64,000 nt of DNA from Amycolatopsis mediterranei (GTDB lineage: Bacteria; Actinomycetota; Actinomycetes; Mycobacteriales; Pseudonocardiaceae), in contig NZ_CP100416.1 of the NCBI RefSeq assembly GCF_026017845.1, forward strand, positions 4,311,615-4,375,614. Direction: 5' to 3'. The notes under the pieces are model-generated. The model was not told the DNA's origin. It worked only from the letters and a program-made list of their open reading frames with translations, and ran no database searches. Below are positions 23,263-32,900 of this stretch, one piece after another (position 1 is the stretch's first letter; each line of letters opens with the position of its first letter). The position numbers and the translations under genes were made by a program.

Positions 23263-26200
23263 GTGAGCGAGTTCGAGGTGGAGCCGAACGGGCGCAGACG
23301 CGGGGGGCCGCGGCGGGTGCCGGTGCTCCTGGCGGTTGCGCTGGCCGCCGGGGTTGCTCTGTCGGTGCCGTGGGGCCCGGCGGCCGGGCCGGTGAGCCGG
23401 CTCGCCGAGGCGCCCGGCACGGCTGCCGCGATGAACGCGGCGCACCGGCAGGGGACCCGGGTGGAAGCAGCCGACCAGCGCACCGGCACCCGGACGGTGT
23501 TCGCCAACCCCGATGGCACGATGACGGCGGAGCTGTCCGCGGGCCCGGTCCGGGTCCGGCGCGGCGATCATTGGGTGGACATCGACACCGCGCTCGTCCG
23601 GACAAGCGACGGTGCGGTCCGGCCGCGGGCCGCCGAGGGGGATCTCGTGCTGTCCGGCGGCGGCAGCGTGGCGCCACTGGCCGAGCTCGCCCGGGACGGC
23701 AAGCGGCTGGCCGTGCGCTGGCCGGGCGCGCTGCCGGCACCGGAGATCGCCGGGGACACCGCCACCTACCGCGAGGTGCTGCCGGGCGTCGACCTGGTGA
23801 TGGCGGCCGAGCGTGACGGCTACCGCGAACGGCTGGTGGTCAAGAACGCCGCCGCCGCGAAGAACCCCGCCCTGGCGGCCGTGCCCTTCCGGCTGGAGAC
23901 CACGGGAGTGCGGGTCTCGACCGACGCCCGCGGCGTGCTGCACGCGACCGACGACCACGGCAAGGACGTGTTCACCGCGCCGCCGGCGGCGATGTGGGAC
24001 GCGCGCGGCGAGGACCACGCGACGGCCGTCGGGGTCGACGTCTCGGCACAGACCCTCACCCTGCGCCCGGACCTGAAGTTCCTGGCCGATCCGGCGACGG
24101 TGTTCCCGGTGTCTGTCGACCCCGACCTCCACACCTTCGAGTGGGCGACCTGGAACACCGTGCTTTCCGGCAAGCCCGGCACCGCGTACCCGCGCACCAG
24201 CGGCGACGGCACCTGGGCCCAGGTGGGGGCGTGTTACACGCCCAGCGGCACGTGCAACAAGATCGGCACGGCGCGCGCGTACTTCCAGTACGACACCGGT
24301 TTCCTCGCCGGGAAGCGGATCCTCGGCGCGACGATGAACTCGACCGTGGTGCACAGCCCGAACTGCAGCGATCAGACGCACCAGCTGTTCATGGCGTTCG
24401 GCACGATCGACGACGGCACGACCTGGGACAACGCGCCGCAGGGCTGGCTCGTCAGCACCGCCACCGCACCCGGCGTGTGGGACGCGTGTCCCGGCTACCG
24501 GGGCATCGGGTTCCCCGCCACCGGAGGCGTCAACACCCTCGGCATTTCGACGTACTTCTTCAAAGCGGCCGACGAAACCGAACAGCTCGCGTGGCGCAAG
24601 TACAGCCAGTGGGACACCAAGCTGAGCGTCACGTACAACACCCGGCCGAACGCCCCGAACGTGGTGGCGACCGATCCGCCGCTGCCCGCGCCCTGCCGGT
24701 GGTGCGGCGGGAAGCCCTACGTCGGCGACGACTCGATCCGGCTCCAGGCCCAGCTCACCGACCCGGACGACGACGCCGTCAAGCCGTTGTGGCACATCAA
24801 GACCGACGGTGCGGTCGAAGACCGGTGGGGCGGTCTGCAGGGATCGGGTGCCTACCACAGCACCGACGTCGACCTGAAGAGCCGTAACGGGAAGACGGTC
24901 GGCTGGTCCGTCGAGGCGTGGGACACGAACTACGCGGGCGAAAACCTCGACGCCGGTGATCCGGGGCAGGGACCCGGTCCGTTCGTCGTGGACACCGACG
25001 GCATCACCGTACCGCCGACGGTGTCCGGCGTGCTCTACCCGGCCGACAACCGCTGGCACGGTGGGGCCGGCGTGCCAGGCACGTTCACCTTCGGTGCCAA
25101 TACCGTCAAGGACGTCGACCACTACCTCTACGGCTGGAACGACCCGCCCTCGACGCAGGTCGACGCGGACGCGCTCGGCGGCGGCGCGACCGTCTCCGTC
25201 GCTCCCGACGGCGACGGCCCGCGCGACCTGTACGTGCAGAGCGTGGACCGGGCCGGGCACCGCAGTCCCAGTACCGCCTTCCACATCTACGTCCGGCCGG
25301 GCAACGGCCCGCTCGCCCAGTGGTCCTTCGAGGGGAACACCAAGGACGACGCCAACCTCGGCTGGCGGGACGGCACGCCGGTCGGCGGCCCGGGCTACAC
25401 GCCGGGCGCTATCGGCTCGGCCCTCCAGCTCGATGGAACCCAGCAGGTCACCGCCCCGAGCGCGGTCGACGAGCGCGGCAGTTTCTCCGTCGCCGCTTGG
25501 GCGAAGATCGACCGCACCGACAGCGGTACGCACGCGGTCCTGCGCCAGAACGGCACCGCAACCTGCTCGTTCTGCCTGCAGTACGAGGGCGGCAACGGCG
25601 GCAGGTGGGTGTTCGTCATGCCGCAGACCGACTCGGCGAGCCCGCCAAGCTACAACTTCGTGCGCTCCACCGCGCCCGCCGTCGCCGGCGCGTGGACGCA
25701 CCTCGCCGCGTCCTACGACGCCGCGGGGCACAAGGTCCGCCTCTACGTCAACGGGGTGCTCGACGGGACCGGCGACGCCCCGTCGTCGTGGCGGGGCAGC
25801 GACCTGCTCCACATCGGCTACGGCTTCCCGGGCGCGATCGACGAGGTCCGCGCCTACGACCGGCGCGTCTCCGATGCCGAGGTCGCGGCGATGGTCTCCG
25901 GTGACAACGTCCAGCTGGGACAGTGGCACCTCGACGAGAAGGCCGACGTCACGGCGGCGAACGCGGTGCCCGGCGGGCAGCCGGCGAAGCTGGCCAACGG
26001 CGCGGCGTTCGCCGCCGGCGGGGCCATCGGCGGGGCCGCCGCGTTCGACGGCCAGGACGACTACGCCGCGACCGCCGGACCGGTCGTGACCACCGACCAG
26101 AGCTTCACGGTGGCGACCTGGGTGAACGCGGACATTTCGAACCCGGTGGCGAATGGCTTCTACTCGGCGCTTTCCCAGGACGGGAACGTCAACAGCGGGT

Positions 26201-29200
26201 TCCTCCTCGGGTACCGTCCGGACGGATCCGGCGGCGGGAAGTGGGAGATCTACCTGCCGTCGGCGGACGCCGTGACCCGCCCGGTGGACGAAGGTGTGCG
26301 GTCCGACGTGCCTGCGGTGCAGAAGAAGTGGACGCACCTGGCCGCAGTCTACGACGCCCCGGCGAAGCAGATCCGCCTCTACGTCGACGGCCGGCTCGCC
26401 GGCACCGCGGCCCGGCAGGCCGGGTTCGCGGCCGGCGGTCCGCTGATCTTCGGGCGCGGCAAGCTGAACGGCTCCCTCGGCCACTACTGGCCGGGAATGC
26501 TCGACGACGTCCGCGCCTACGGCCGGGTGCTGGCCGGCGGCGAGATCCAGGCGATGGTGGCCCGCGACGACGTCGCCCAGCTGGCCTGGAAGTTCGACGG
26601 CGACGGCACGGACGACGGTGCCGTGCTCCCGGCCGGCCCGACCTGGACGGCAGGCCAGGCGAACTCGCCCGACCAGGCCGATCTGGCGATCCGGCTCGAC
26701 GGCACCCGCGACTACGTCCGCAGGGCGAAGCCGGTGACCGACACGAGCCAGAGCTTCAGCGTGTCGACCTGGGTGAAGCTCGACTCGCCGCCCGACGACT
26801 GGGCGGCGGCGGTGAGCCAGAACGGCGGGCACACGGCCGCGTTCAACCTCGGCTACACCGGGAAAGCCGACAACCACTGGGCGTTCGCGATGCACGGGCC
26901 GGATTCCGACGACCCGGCCGCGGTCCGGTTGCGTTCCACCGAGGCCGCACAGCTCGGGGTGTGGACGCACCTGGCGGCCGTGTTCGACCGGCCGAGCGGC
27001 ACGATGTCGCTGTACGTCAACGGATTGCTCTCGGCCACGGCGCCGTACACCGGCCAGGCGTGGAACGCCACTGGCGAGTTCGACGTCGGCCGCGCGAAGT
27101 GGGGGAGTGCCTGGATCAACTACTGGCCGGGCGCGGTCGACGACGTCAAGCTCTACGGCCGCGCGCTGTTCGCGAGTGAGATCCGCACGCAGTCCGGGCG
27201 GGACCTGAGCCTGGTCCACGACTGGCGGTTCGACGAATCGAGCGGCAGCACGGCCTTCGACGCCGTCGGCGCGCGCGGTGCCTCGTACACCGGCGGCGTG
27301 TCGCTGGTACCCGGACGGGTCGGCAACGCCGTGCACGTCGACGGTACCGGCGCACTGACCACCCCCGCCGTCGACCTGCGCACCGACCAGAGTTTCACGG
27401 TGTCGGCGTGGGTGAAATTGGACAAGCGCGACTGCGACTCCGGCGCGGGTTCCGAGTGCAAGCGCGTCGCCCTCAGCGTCGACGGGAGTGTGACCAGCAA
27501 GTTCCGGCTCGGCTACGTGATCGACCGTGGCGACAACGTCAACGGTGTCTGGACCTTCGAGATGCCCGAGGCCGACGACGACACCGCGACGGTCACCAAA
27601 GCGGCGGTGTCGACGATCTCCGCCGACGAAGGCCACTGGGTGCACCTGCTCGGCGTCTACGACCAGCAGGCCAAGCAGATCTGGCTGTACGTCAACGGAA
27701 CCCGCGTGGGCCAGGGCACCGTGAACAAGCAGTGGAACGCCGTCGGCGGCGCCGCGATCGGCCGCGGCAAGGCGCACGGCGTCACCGGGACGCAGAACTG
27801 GATCGGCGACCTCGACGACGTCCGGATGTACGCCGGCGCGCTCGACAAGGACCGGATCTCCGCACTGTTCGCCTCCTACCCGCCGGTGAGCAACGTCCCG
27901 GCCGCCCTGCCGGCCCCGGACGCCGGGTACTGGAAGTTCGACGACAACGCCGCCACCACCGCGGCCGACGCGTCGGGCCAGGGCCACCCGGCCACGCTCA
28001 AGGGCGGCGCCACCTGGATCGGCGGGCGCAACGGACCGTCGTCCTGGCTGAACGGCACCACGGCGTACGCCGAAACCGCCGCACCGGCCATCGACACGAC
28101 GAAGAGCTTCTCGGTGGCGGCTTGGGTGGCCATGAGCCAGGAGAAGAACGGCGACCGCGCGATCGTCGCCCAGGACGGCAACCGGGCCAGCGCGTTCGTG
28201 GTGCAGTACAACGCCGCGGCGGGCCGGTGGGCGGTCCAGGTGCCCGCGGCCGACCAGGACAACGCCCCGGTCACGACGATGCTCTCGACCGCTTCCGCGA
28301 ACGCGAACCAGTGGGTGCACCTCGCGCTGACCTACGACGCCGGGCTGCACCAGCTGCGGTTGTACCGCAACGGCGTGCTGCAGGCGGCCCAGGTCGGCGT
28401 CGTCGTCCCGGCGAGCAGTGGGCCGATGTCCTTCGGCCGGGCGAAATGGAACGGCGCGAACACGCAGTTCTTCCCGGGCGCGGTCGACGACGTCCGCGTG
28501 TTCGCCCGTGCGCTCACCGGCGGCGAGGTGGGCAAGATCCACGACGACGTGTACACCGTGGCCGGCGGCCGGTGGACGTTCGACGACGGCACCGGCAAGG
28601 ACACCAGCGCGTGGGGCAACGACGTCACGCTCGGCGGCGGCGCGCAGTTCGCGCCCGGGGTCACCGCGACCGGCCTGAAGCTGGACGGCAAGGACGGTGC
28701 GGCGGTCGGCCGGCAGGCCGCCACCGACCTGACCGACAGCTTCACGGTGTCGGCGTGGGCGAAGCTGGCCCGGACCGACCGCGTGGCCACCGTGCTCGGC
28801 CAGGACGGCGACCGGATGAGCGGTTACGTCCTGCAGTACCGGCCCGAGCTCAAGCGGTGGATCTTCGGTGCGGCGCAGTCGGACACCGATGCCGCCCCGC
28901 TCGCCTACGCGTACTCCGCGCAGGAGGCGGCGCCGGACGTGTGGACGCACCTCACCGGCGTCTACGACCTCGGACGGCGCGAACTGCGGATCTACGTCGA
29001 CGGCCGGCTGGCCGGTGCGAAACCGGACGTCACGCTGTGGCGCGCGATCGGGGCGCTGACGATCGGCCGGGCCAAGGAGAACGGCAAGCCGTCCGGCTTC
29101 TTCACCGGGACGATCGACGACCCGACGTCGTTCTACGGCGCGGAGACCGACGCGGACGTCCTGCAGCGGGCGAGCTACCCGGCCCCGCAGGCCGGCCAGC

Positions 29201-29946
29201 TGGGCCGGTACACCGCGCTCGACGGCGACCAGGCGACCGCGAGCACGAGCGGGGCGGCCCCGGCGGGCTACCACTTCGAAGGCCCGCTCGGCCTCCCGGC
29301 CACCGGCACCGACAACACGCGCTCGCTGTACGCGTGCAAACAGGGGACAGACGCGTTCACCTCGACGGCCGCGGACTGCGAGGGCAAATCCGTCGTCGGA
29401 GAGCTCGGCAAGGTCTACACCCGGCAGCCGTCGAACCTGCCCACGAGCCCGGTCTACCGGTGCAACGGGGGCGGCAATCGCTTCGACTCGAACGACCCGG
29501 CGTGCGAGGGGGCCGGCACGAGCGAAGGCCTCCTCGGCTACACGCTCGCGTATGGCCGGCTGGCCCGGCTCTACTCCGACGTCGCCCGCGACCACCTCAC
29601 CACGGACCGCGGCGCCCCGCCCGGCTTCCGGACCGAAGGCGCGCAGGGCGTGGTCCCGCTCGTGGACCAGCCGGGCACCCAGCCGCTGGTGAGCTGCTAC
29701 GCCGGCGCCGACCAGTTCCTGTCCACCGACAGCGCCTGCGAGGGCAAGACGGTGGAGCGCGGCATCGGCCGGATCTTCACCGCGCCGCCGGCCGACGGCG
29801 GCTCGCCGCTCTACCGGTGCAAGGCCGGCGGCGAGTACTTCGAAGATCTGTCGGCCGGCTGTGCCGGCTTCACCGTGGACCGCCTGCTCGGCTACGTCCT
29901 GACCGGACCGCCCGGCACCGCACCGGTGTTCCCGCCGTCCGCCTGA
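23263..29946 (+). CDS. Large secreted protein with six LamG domains
   Basis: A 2227-residue protein. After an Arg-rich start, residues about 21-42 form a signal peptide or anchor (VPVLLAVALAAGVALSVPWG). Residues about 75-330 resemble the N-terminal region common in actinobacterial RHS-linked proteins (HWVDIDTALV, TYREVLPGVDLVM). Six LamG-like jellyrolls begin near residues 686, 885, 1107, 1317, 1554 and 1768, each with a SFxVxxWxK strand, W(T/V)HL and LYVNG. The last 250 residues hold about four short Cys-containing repeats (YACKQGTDAF, CEGKSVVGELGKVYT). It probably binds sugars or surfaces and works with the RHS protein 27 bases downstream. GTG 23263 was chosen behind a GGGGGT tract. Confidence 0.85.
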   Translation: MSEFEVEPNGRRRGGPRRVPVLLAVALAAGVALSVPWGPAAGPVSRLAEAPGTAAAMNAAHRQGTRVEAADQRTGTRTVFANPDGTMTAELSAGPVRVRRGDHWVDIDTALVRTSDGAVRPRAAEGDLVLSGGGSVAPLAELARDGKRLAVRWPGALPAPEIAGDTATYREVLPGVDLVMAAERDGYRERLVVKNAAAAKNPALAAVPFRLETTGVRVSTDARGVLHATDDHGKDVFTAPPAAMWDARGEDHATAVGVDVSAQTLTLRPDLKFLADPATVFPVSVDPDLHTFEWATWNTVLSGKPGTAYPRTSGDGTWAQVGACYTPSGTCNKIGTARAYFQYDTGFLAGKRILGATMNSTVVHSPNCSDQTHQLFMAFGTIDDGTTWDNAPQGWLVSTATAPGVWDACPGYRGIGFPATGGVNTLGISTYFFKAADETEQLAWRKYSQWDTKLSVTYNTRPNAPNVVATDPPLPAPCRWCGGKPYVGDDSIRLQAQLTDPDDDAVKPLWHIKTDGAVEDRWGGLQGSGAYHSTDVDLKSRNGKTVGWSVEAWDTNYAGENLDAGDPGQGPGPFVVDTDGITVPPTVSGVLYPADNRWHGGAGVPGTFTFGANTVKDVDHYLYGWNDPPSTQVDADALGGGATVSVAPDGDGPRDLYVQSVDRAGHRSPSTAFHIYVRPGNGPLAQWSFEGNTKDDANLGWRDGTPVGGPGYTPGAIGSALQLDGTQQVTAPSAVDERGSFSVAAWAKIDRTDSGTHAVLRQNGTATCSFCLQYEGGNGGRWVFVMPQTDSASPPSYNFVRSTAPAVAGAWTHLAASYDAAGHKVRLYVNGVLDGTGDAPSSWRGSDLLHIGYGFPGAIDEVRAYDRRVSDAEVAAMVSGDNVQLGQWHLDEKADVTAANAVPGGQPAKLANGAAFAAGGAIGGAAAFDGQDDYAATAGPVVTTDQSFTVATWVNADISNPVANGFYSALSQDGNVNSGFLLGYRPDGSGGGKWEIYLPSADAVTRPVDEGVRSDVPAVQKKWTHLAAVYDAPAKQIRLYVDGRLAGTAARQAGFAAGGPLIFGRGKLNGSLGHYWPGMLDDVRAYGRVLAGGEIQAMVARDDVAQLAWKFDGDGTDDGAVLPAGPTWTAGQANSPDQADLAIRLDGTRDYVRRAKPVTDTSQSFSVSTWVKLDSPPDDWAAAVSQNGGHTAAFNLGYTGKADNHWAFAMHGPDSDDPAAVRLRSTEAAQLGVWTHLAAVFDRPSGTMSLYVNGLLSATAPYTGQAWNATGEFDVGRAKWGSAWINYWPGAVDDVKLYGRALFASEIRTQSGRDLSLVHDWRFDESSGSTAFDAVGARGASYTGGVSLVPGRVGNAVHVDGTGALTTPAVDLRTDQSFTVSAWVKLDKRDCDSGAGSECKRVALSVDGSVTSKFRLGYVIDRGDNVNGVWTFEMPEADDDTATVTKAAVSTISADEGHWVHLLGVYDQQAKQIWLYVNGTRVGQGTVNKQWNAVGGAAIGRGKAHGVTGTQNWIGDLDDVRMYAGALDKDRISALFASYPPVSNVPAALPAPDAGYWKFDDNAATTAADASGQGHPATLKGGATWIGGRNGPSSWLNGTTAYAETAAPAIDTTKSFSVAAWVAMSQEKNGDRAIVAQDGNRASAFVVQYNAAAGRWAVQVPAADQDNAPVTTMLSTASANANQWVHLALTYDAGLHQLRLYRNGVLQAAQVGVVVPASSGPMSFGRAKWNGANTQFFPGAVDDVRVFARALTGGEVGKIHDDVYTVAGGRWTFDDGTGKDTSAWGNDVTLGGGAQFAPGVTATGLKLDGKDGAAVGRQAATDLTDSFTVSAWAKLARTDRVATVLGQDGDRMSGYVLQYRPELKRWIFGAAQSDTDAAPLAYAYSAQEAAPDVWTHLTGVYDLGRRELRIYVDGRLAGAKPDVTLWRAIGALTIGRAKENGKPSGFFTGTIDDPTSFYGAETDADVLQRASYPAPQAGQLGRYTALDGDQATASTSGAAPAGYHFEGPLGLPATGTDNTRSLYACKQGTDAFTSTAADCEGKSVVGELGKVYTRQPSNLPTSPVYRCNGGGNRFDSNDPACEGAGTSEGLLGYTLAYGRLARLYSDVARDHLTTDRGAPPGFRTEGAQGVVPLVDQPGTQPLVSCYAGADQFLSTDSACEGKTVERGIGRIFTAPPADGGSPLYRCKAGGEYFEDLSAGCAGFTVDRLLGYVLTGPPGTAPVFPPSA

Positions 29947-29973
29947 CCTTCCCGTCGCTCTTGGAGGAATCCC

Positions 29974-32900
29974 ATGCGGCCGAACCGGTCCGCCCTGCGC
30001 GCCCTGCGTGGCGTCGCGGTGGCCACCACCCTCAGCCTTGCCCTGACCGGCGTCAGCTCCCCGTGGACGATCGCCGCCGCCGCGGCGATCGGGCCGTCGA
30101 TCCCGCTGCCCGACGTCCCGTCGACCCCGGTCGCCCAGCAGACCATGACCACCCGGGCCCCCGACGAGGCGAGCACCCGTGCCCTGCGCGGCGACCAGTC
30201 GGCGAGCACGACGCCCGACGGGGAGAGCAACTCCGCCGCGTCGCCGCTCTCGCCGTCGGCGACCTGGTCGGTCTCCGCGCAGTCGGGGACGTTCACGTGG
30301 TCGTACCCGCTGCGCGTGCCCCCGGCTCCCGGCGGCCTCGACCCGCAGCTCGCGCTCGGCTATTCCTCGTCCGAAGTGGACGGACGGACGAGTGCGACCA
30401 ACAACCAGGCCTCCTGGGCGGGCGACGGCTGGAGCATCGCGCCCGGGTTCGTCGAACGCGCCTACGGCAGCTGCGCCGCGGACACCGAAGGCGGCACGAC
30501 CCCGCCCAAGACCGGGGACCTGTGCTGGCACAGTGACAACGCCACCGCGTCCTACGGCTCGGCCGGCGGGCAGCTGATCCGGGACGACGCGACCGGTGCG
30601 TGGCACCCGAAGGACGACGACGGGTCCCGCGTCGAACGGCTCACCGGTGCCGGCAACGGCGACAACGACGGAGAATACTGGAAGATCACCAAGGTCGACG
30701 GCACGCAGTACTTCTTCGGCTCCAGCGGCGACGCGAAGTCGGCGTGGACGGTGCCGGTGTACGGCGACGACGCGGGGGAGCCGTGCCACGCGGCGACGTT
30801 CGAGGCCTCGCACTGCGTCCAGACCTGGCGCTGGAACCTGGACAAGGTGGTCGACCGCAACGGCAACGAGATCCGCTACACCTACACCACCGAGACCAAT
30901 TCCTACGGCATGGACCTCAAGGACGCCGCCGTGCCCTACGTCCGCGGGGGTGCGCTGGCCCGCGTCGAGTACGGCCTGCGCGACGGCGATCCCGCCCCGC
31001 CGACCGGGCGCGTGCTGTTCACCACGGCGGACCGGTGCGTGCCAGGCAGCGACTGCACCTCGGCGAAGCCCGCGAACTGGCCGGACGTGCCCTGGGACGA
31101 CAACTGCGCGGCGGCGACGTGCAAAGACCACTACGTGCCGACGTTCTGGACCACCCAGCGGCTCGCGAAGATCACCACGCAGGTGCGGCGCGGCACGGAC
31201 TTCGCCGACGTCGACTCCTGGACGCTGGATCACCAGTTCCCCGACCCCGGCGACGGTGGGAAGCCGGCCCTGTGGCTGAAGGGCATCACCCACACCGGCC
31301 TCGTCGGCGGCTCGGCGAGCCTGCCGCCGGTGACCTTCGAAGGCACCAAGCTGGCCAACCGGGTGACCAAGGTGGACGGCGTGGGGCCGCTGATCCGCTA
31401 CCGCCTCACCGGGATCGTCTCGGAGACCGGCGGCGTGACGTCGATCCACTACGCCCCGCCGGACTGCACCGGCACCGCGGCCCCCGAGACCAACACCCAG
31501 CGCTGCTTCCAGACCAAGTGGACCAAAAAGGACTGGGCGGAGCGCACCGACTGGTTCCACAAGTACGTCGTGGACAGCGTCACGACCTCCGACCGGATCA
31601 GCGCCAACCCCGAGCAAGTGGTCCGCTACGAGTACCTCGACGGCGCCGCCTGGCACTTCGACCAGTCGGAGTTCGTCAAGGACGACAAGAAGACCTGGGA
31701 CGAGTTCCGCGGCTACGGCCGGGTGCGGGTGCACACCGGCAAGGCCGACGACCCGAGCGGACCGGTCACCATGACCGAGCAGCGGTTCTACCGTGGCATG
31801 GACGGCGACCACCTGCCCGCCGGCACCCGCTCGGCCGCGGTCACGGACTCCGAGGGCGTCAGCCGCGCGGACTCCGACTGGCTGTCCGGATTCCCGTTCG
31901 AACAGCAGACCCACGACGGTGAAGGCGACACGATCGTCACGAAGTCGATCAGCGCCCCGGTCTGGCAGGGCCCGACCGCCACGCGAGGCGTGTTCAAGGC
32001 CTACCTAGTGGGCACCGGGTCGACCACCGGTTACACGGCGCTGCGGGCCGGCGGACGGCGGACCACGAAGACCGAAACCGCCTACGACGACAAGGGCCTG
32101 CCCGTCCAGGTGAACGACCTCGGCGACATGGCCACGCCGTCGGACGACCTCTGCAGCCGCACCACCTACGCGCGCAACACCGGCGCCTGGCTGCTGAACC
32201 TGCCCTCGCGGGTGGAGACGGTGTCCGTCCACTGCGGAGCGACGCCGGTGTTCCCGGACAATGCCGTTTCGGACGATCTGAGCACCTTCGACGACCACGG
32301 CAACGTCGTGGAGCAGGAGGTCCTCGACCAGCACCCCGGCGCGGATCCGGTCCGGGTGACGAAGGCGATCGCGACCTACGACACCTATGGCCGGCTGTTG
32401 AGCGCGACCAACGCGCTGGGGAACACCGCCAAGACCGAGTACACCGGCAGTCCGGTCACCACGACGAAGGTCACCAACGCACTCGGCCAGGCGACCACGA
32501 CCGCGCTCGAACCCGCTTGGGGCACGCCGGTCAGATCCGCCGACACCAACGACCGCATCACCGAAACCGCGTACGACGCGCTCGGCCGGACGACCGAGAC
32601 CTGGTTGCCGAACCGGCCGCGCGAGAGCAACGCCGGGAACGGCAAGTACACCTACCTCATCCGCAACGACGGGCCGAGCGCGGTCACCACGTCGGCCGTC
32701 GGCCCGAACGGCAACTACAGCGACTCGGTCACGCTGTACGACGGGCTCGCGCGGGTGCGGCAGGTGCAGAAGCCCACGCAGGACGGGCGGCTGCTCGTCG
32801 ACACCCGGTACGACTCGCAGGGCCGCGAGGTCAAGACGACCCAGCCGTACTACAACGGCGGCGCCGTGAACACGAACCTGTGGGTCGCCTCCGACACCGA

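Noticed and set aside
25318..29190. Repeated LamG segments considered as a DNA-level tandem repeat.
   Set aside because: The similarity is at protein level with many nucleotide differences and irregular spacing, so it is domain repetition and not a simple sequence repeat.
23194..31914. An open reading frame of 2906 codons on the minus strand, antisense to the LamG and RHS genes.
   Set aside because: It is a by-product of strong G/C third-position bias in the plus-strand genes. Its composition (Arg, Val, Gly, His runs) is not protein-like, and the plus-strand frames carry clear domains and export signals.
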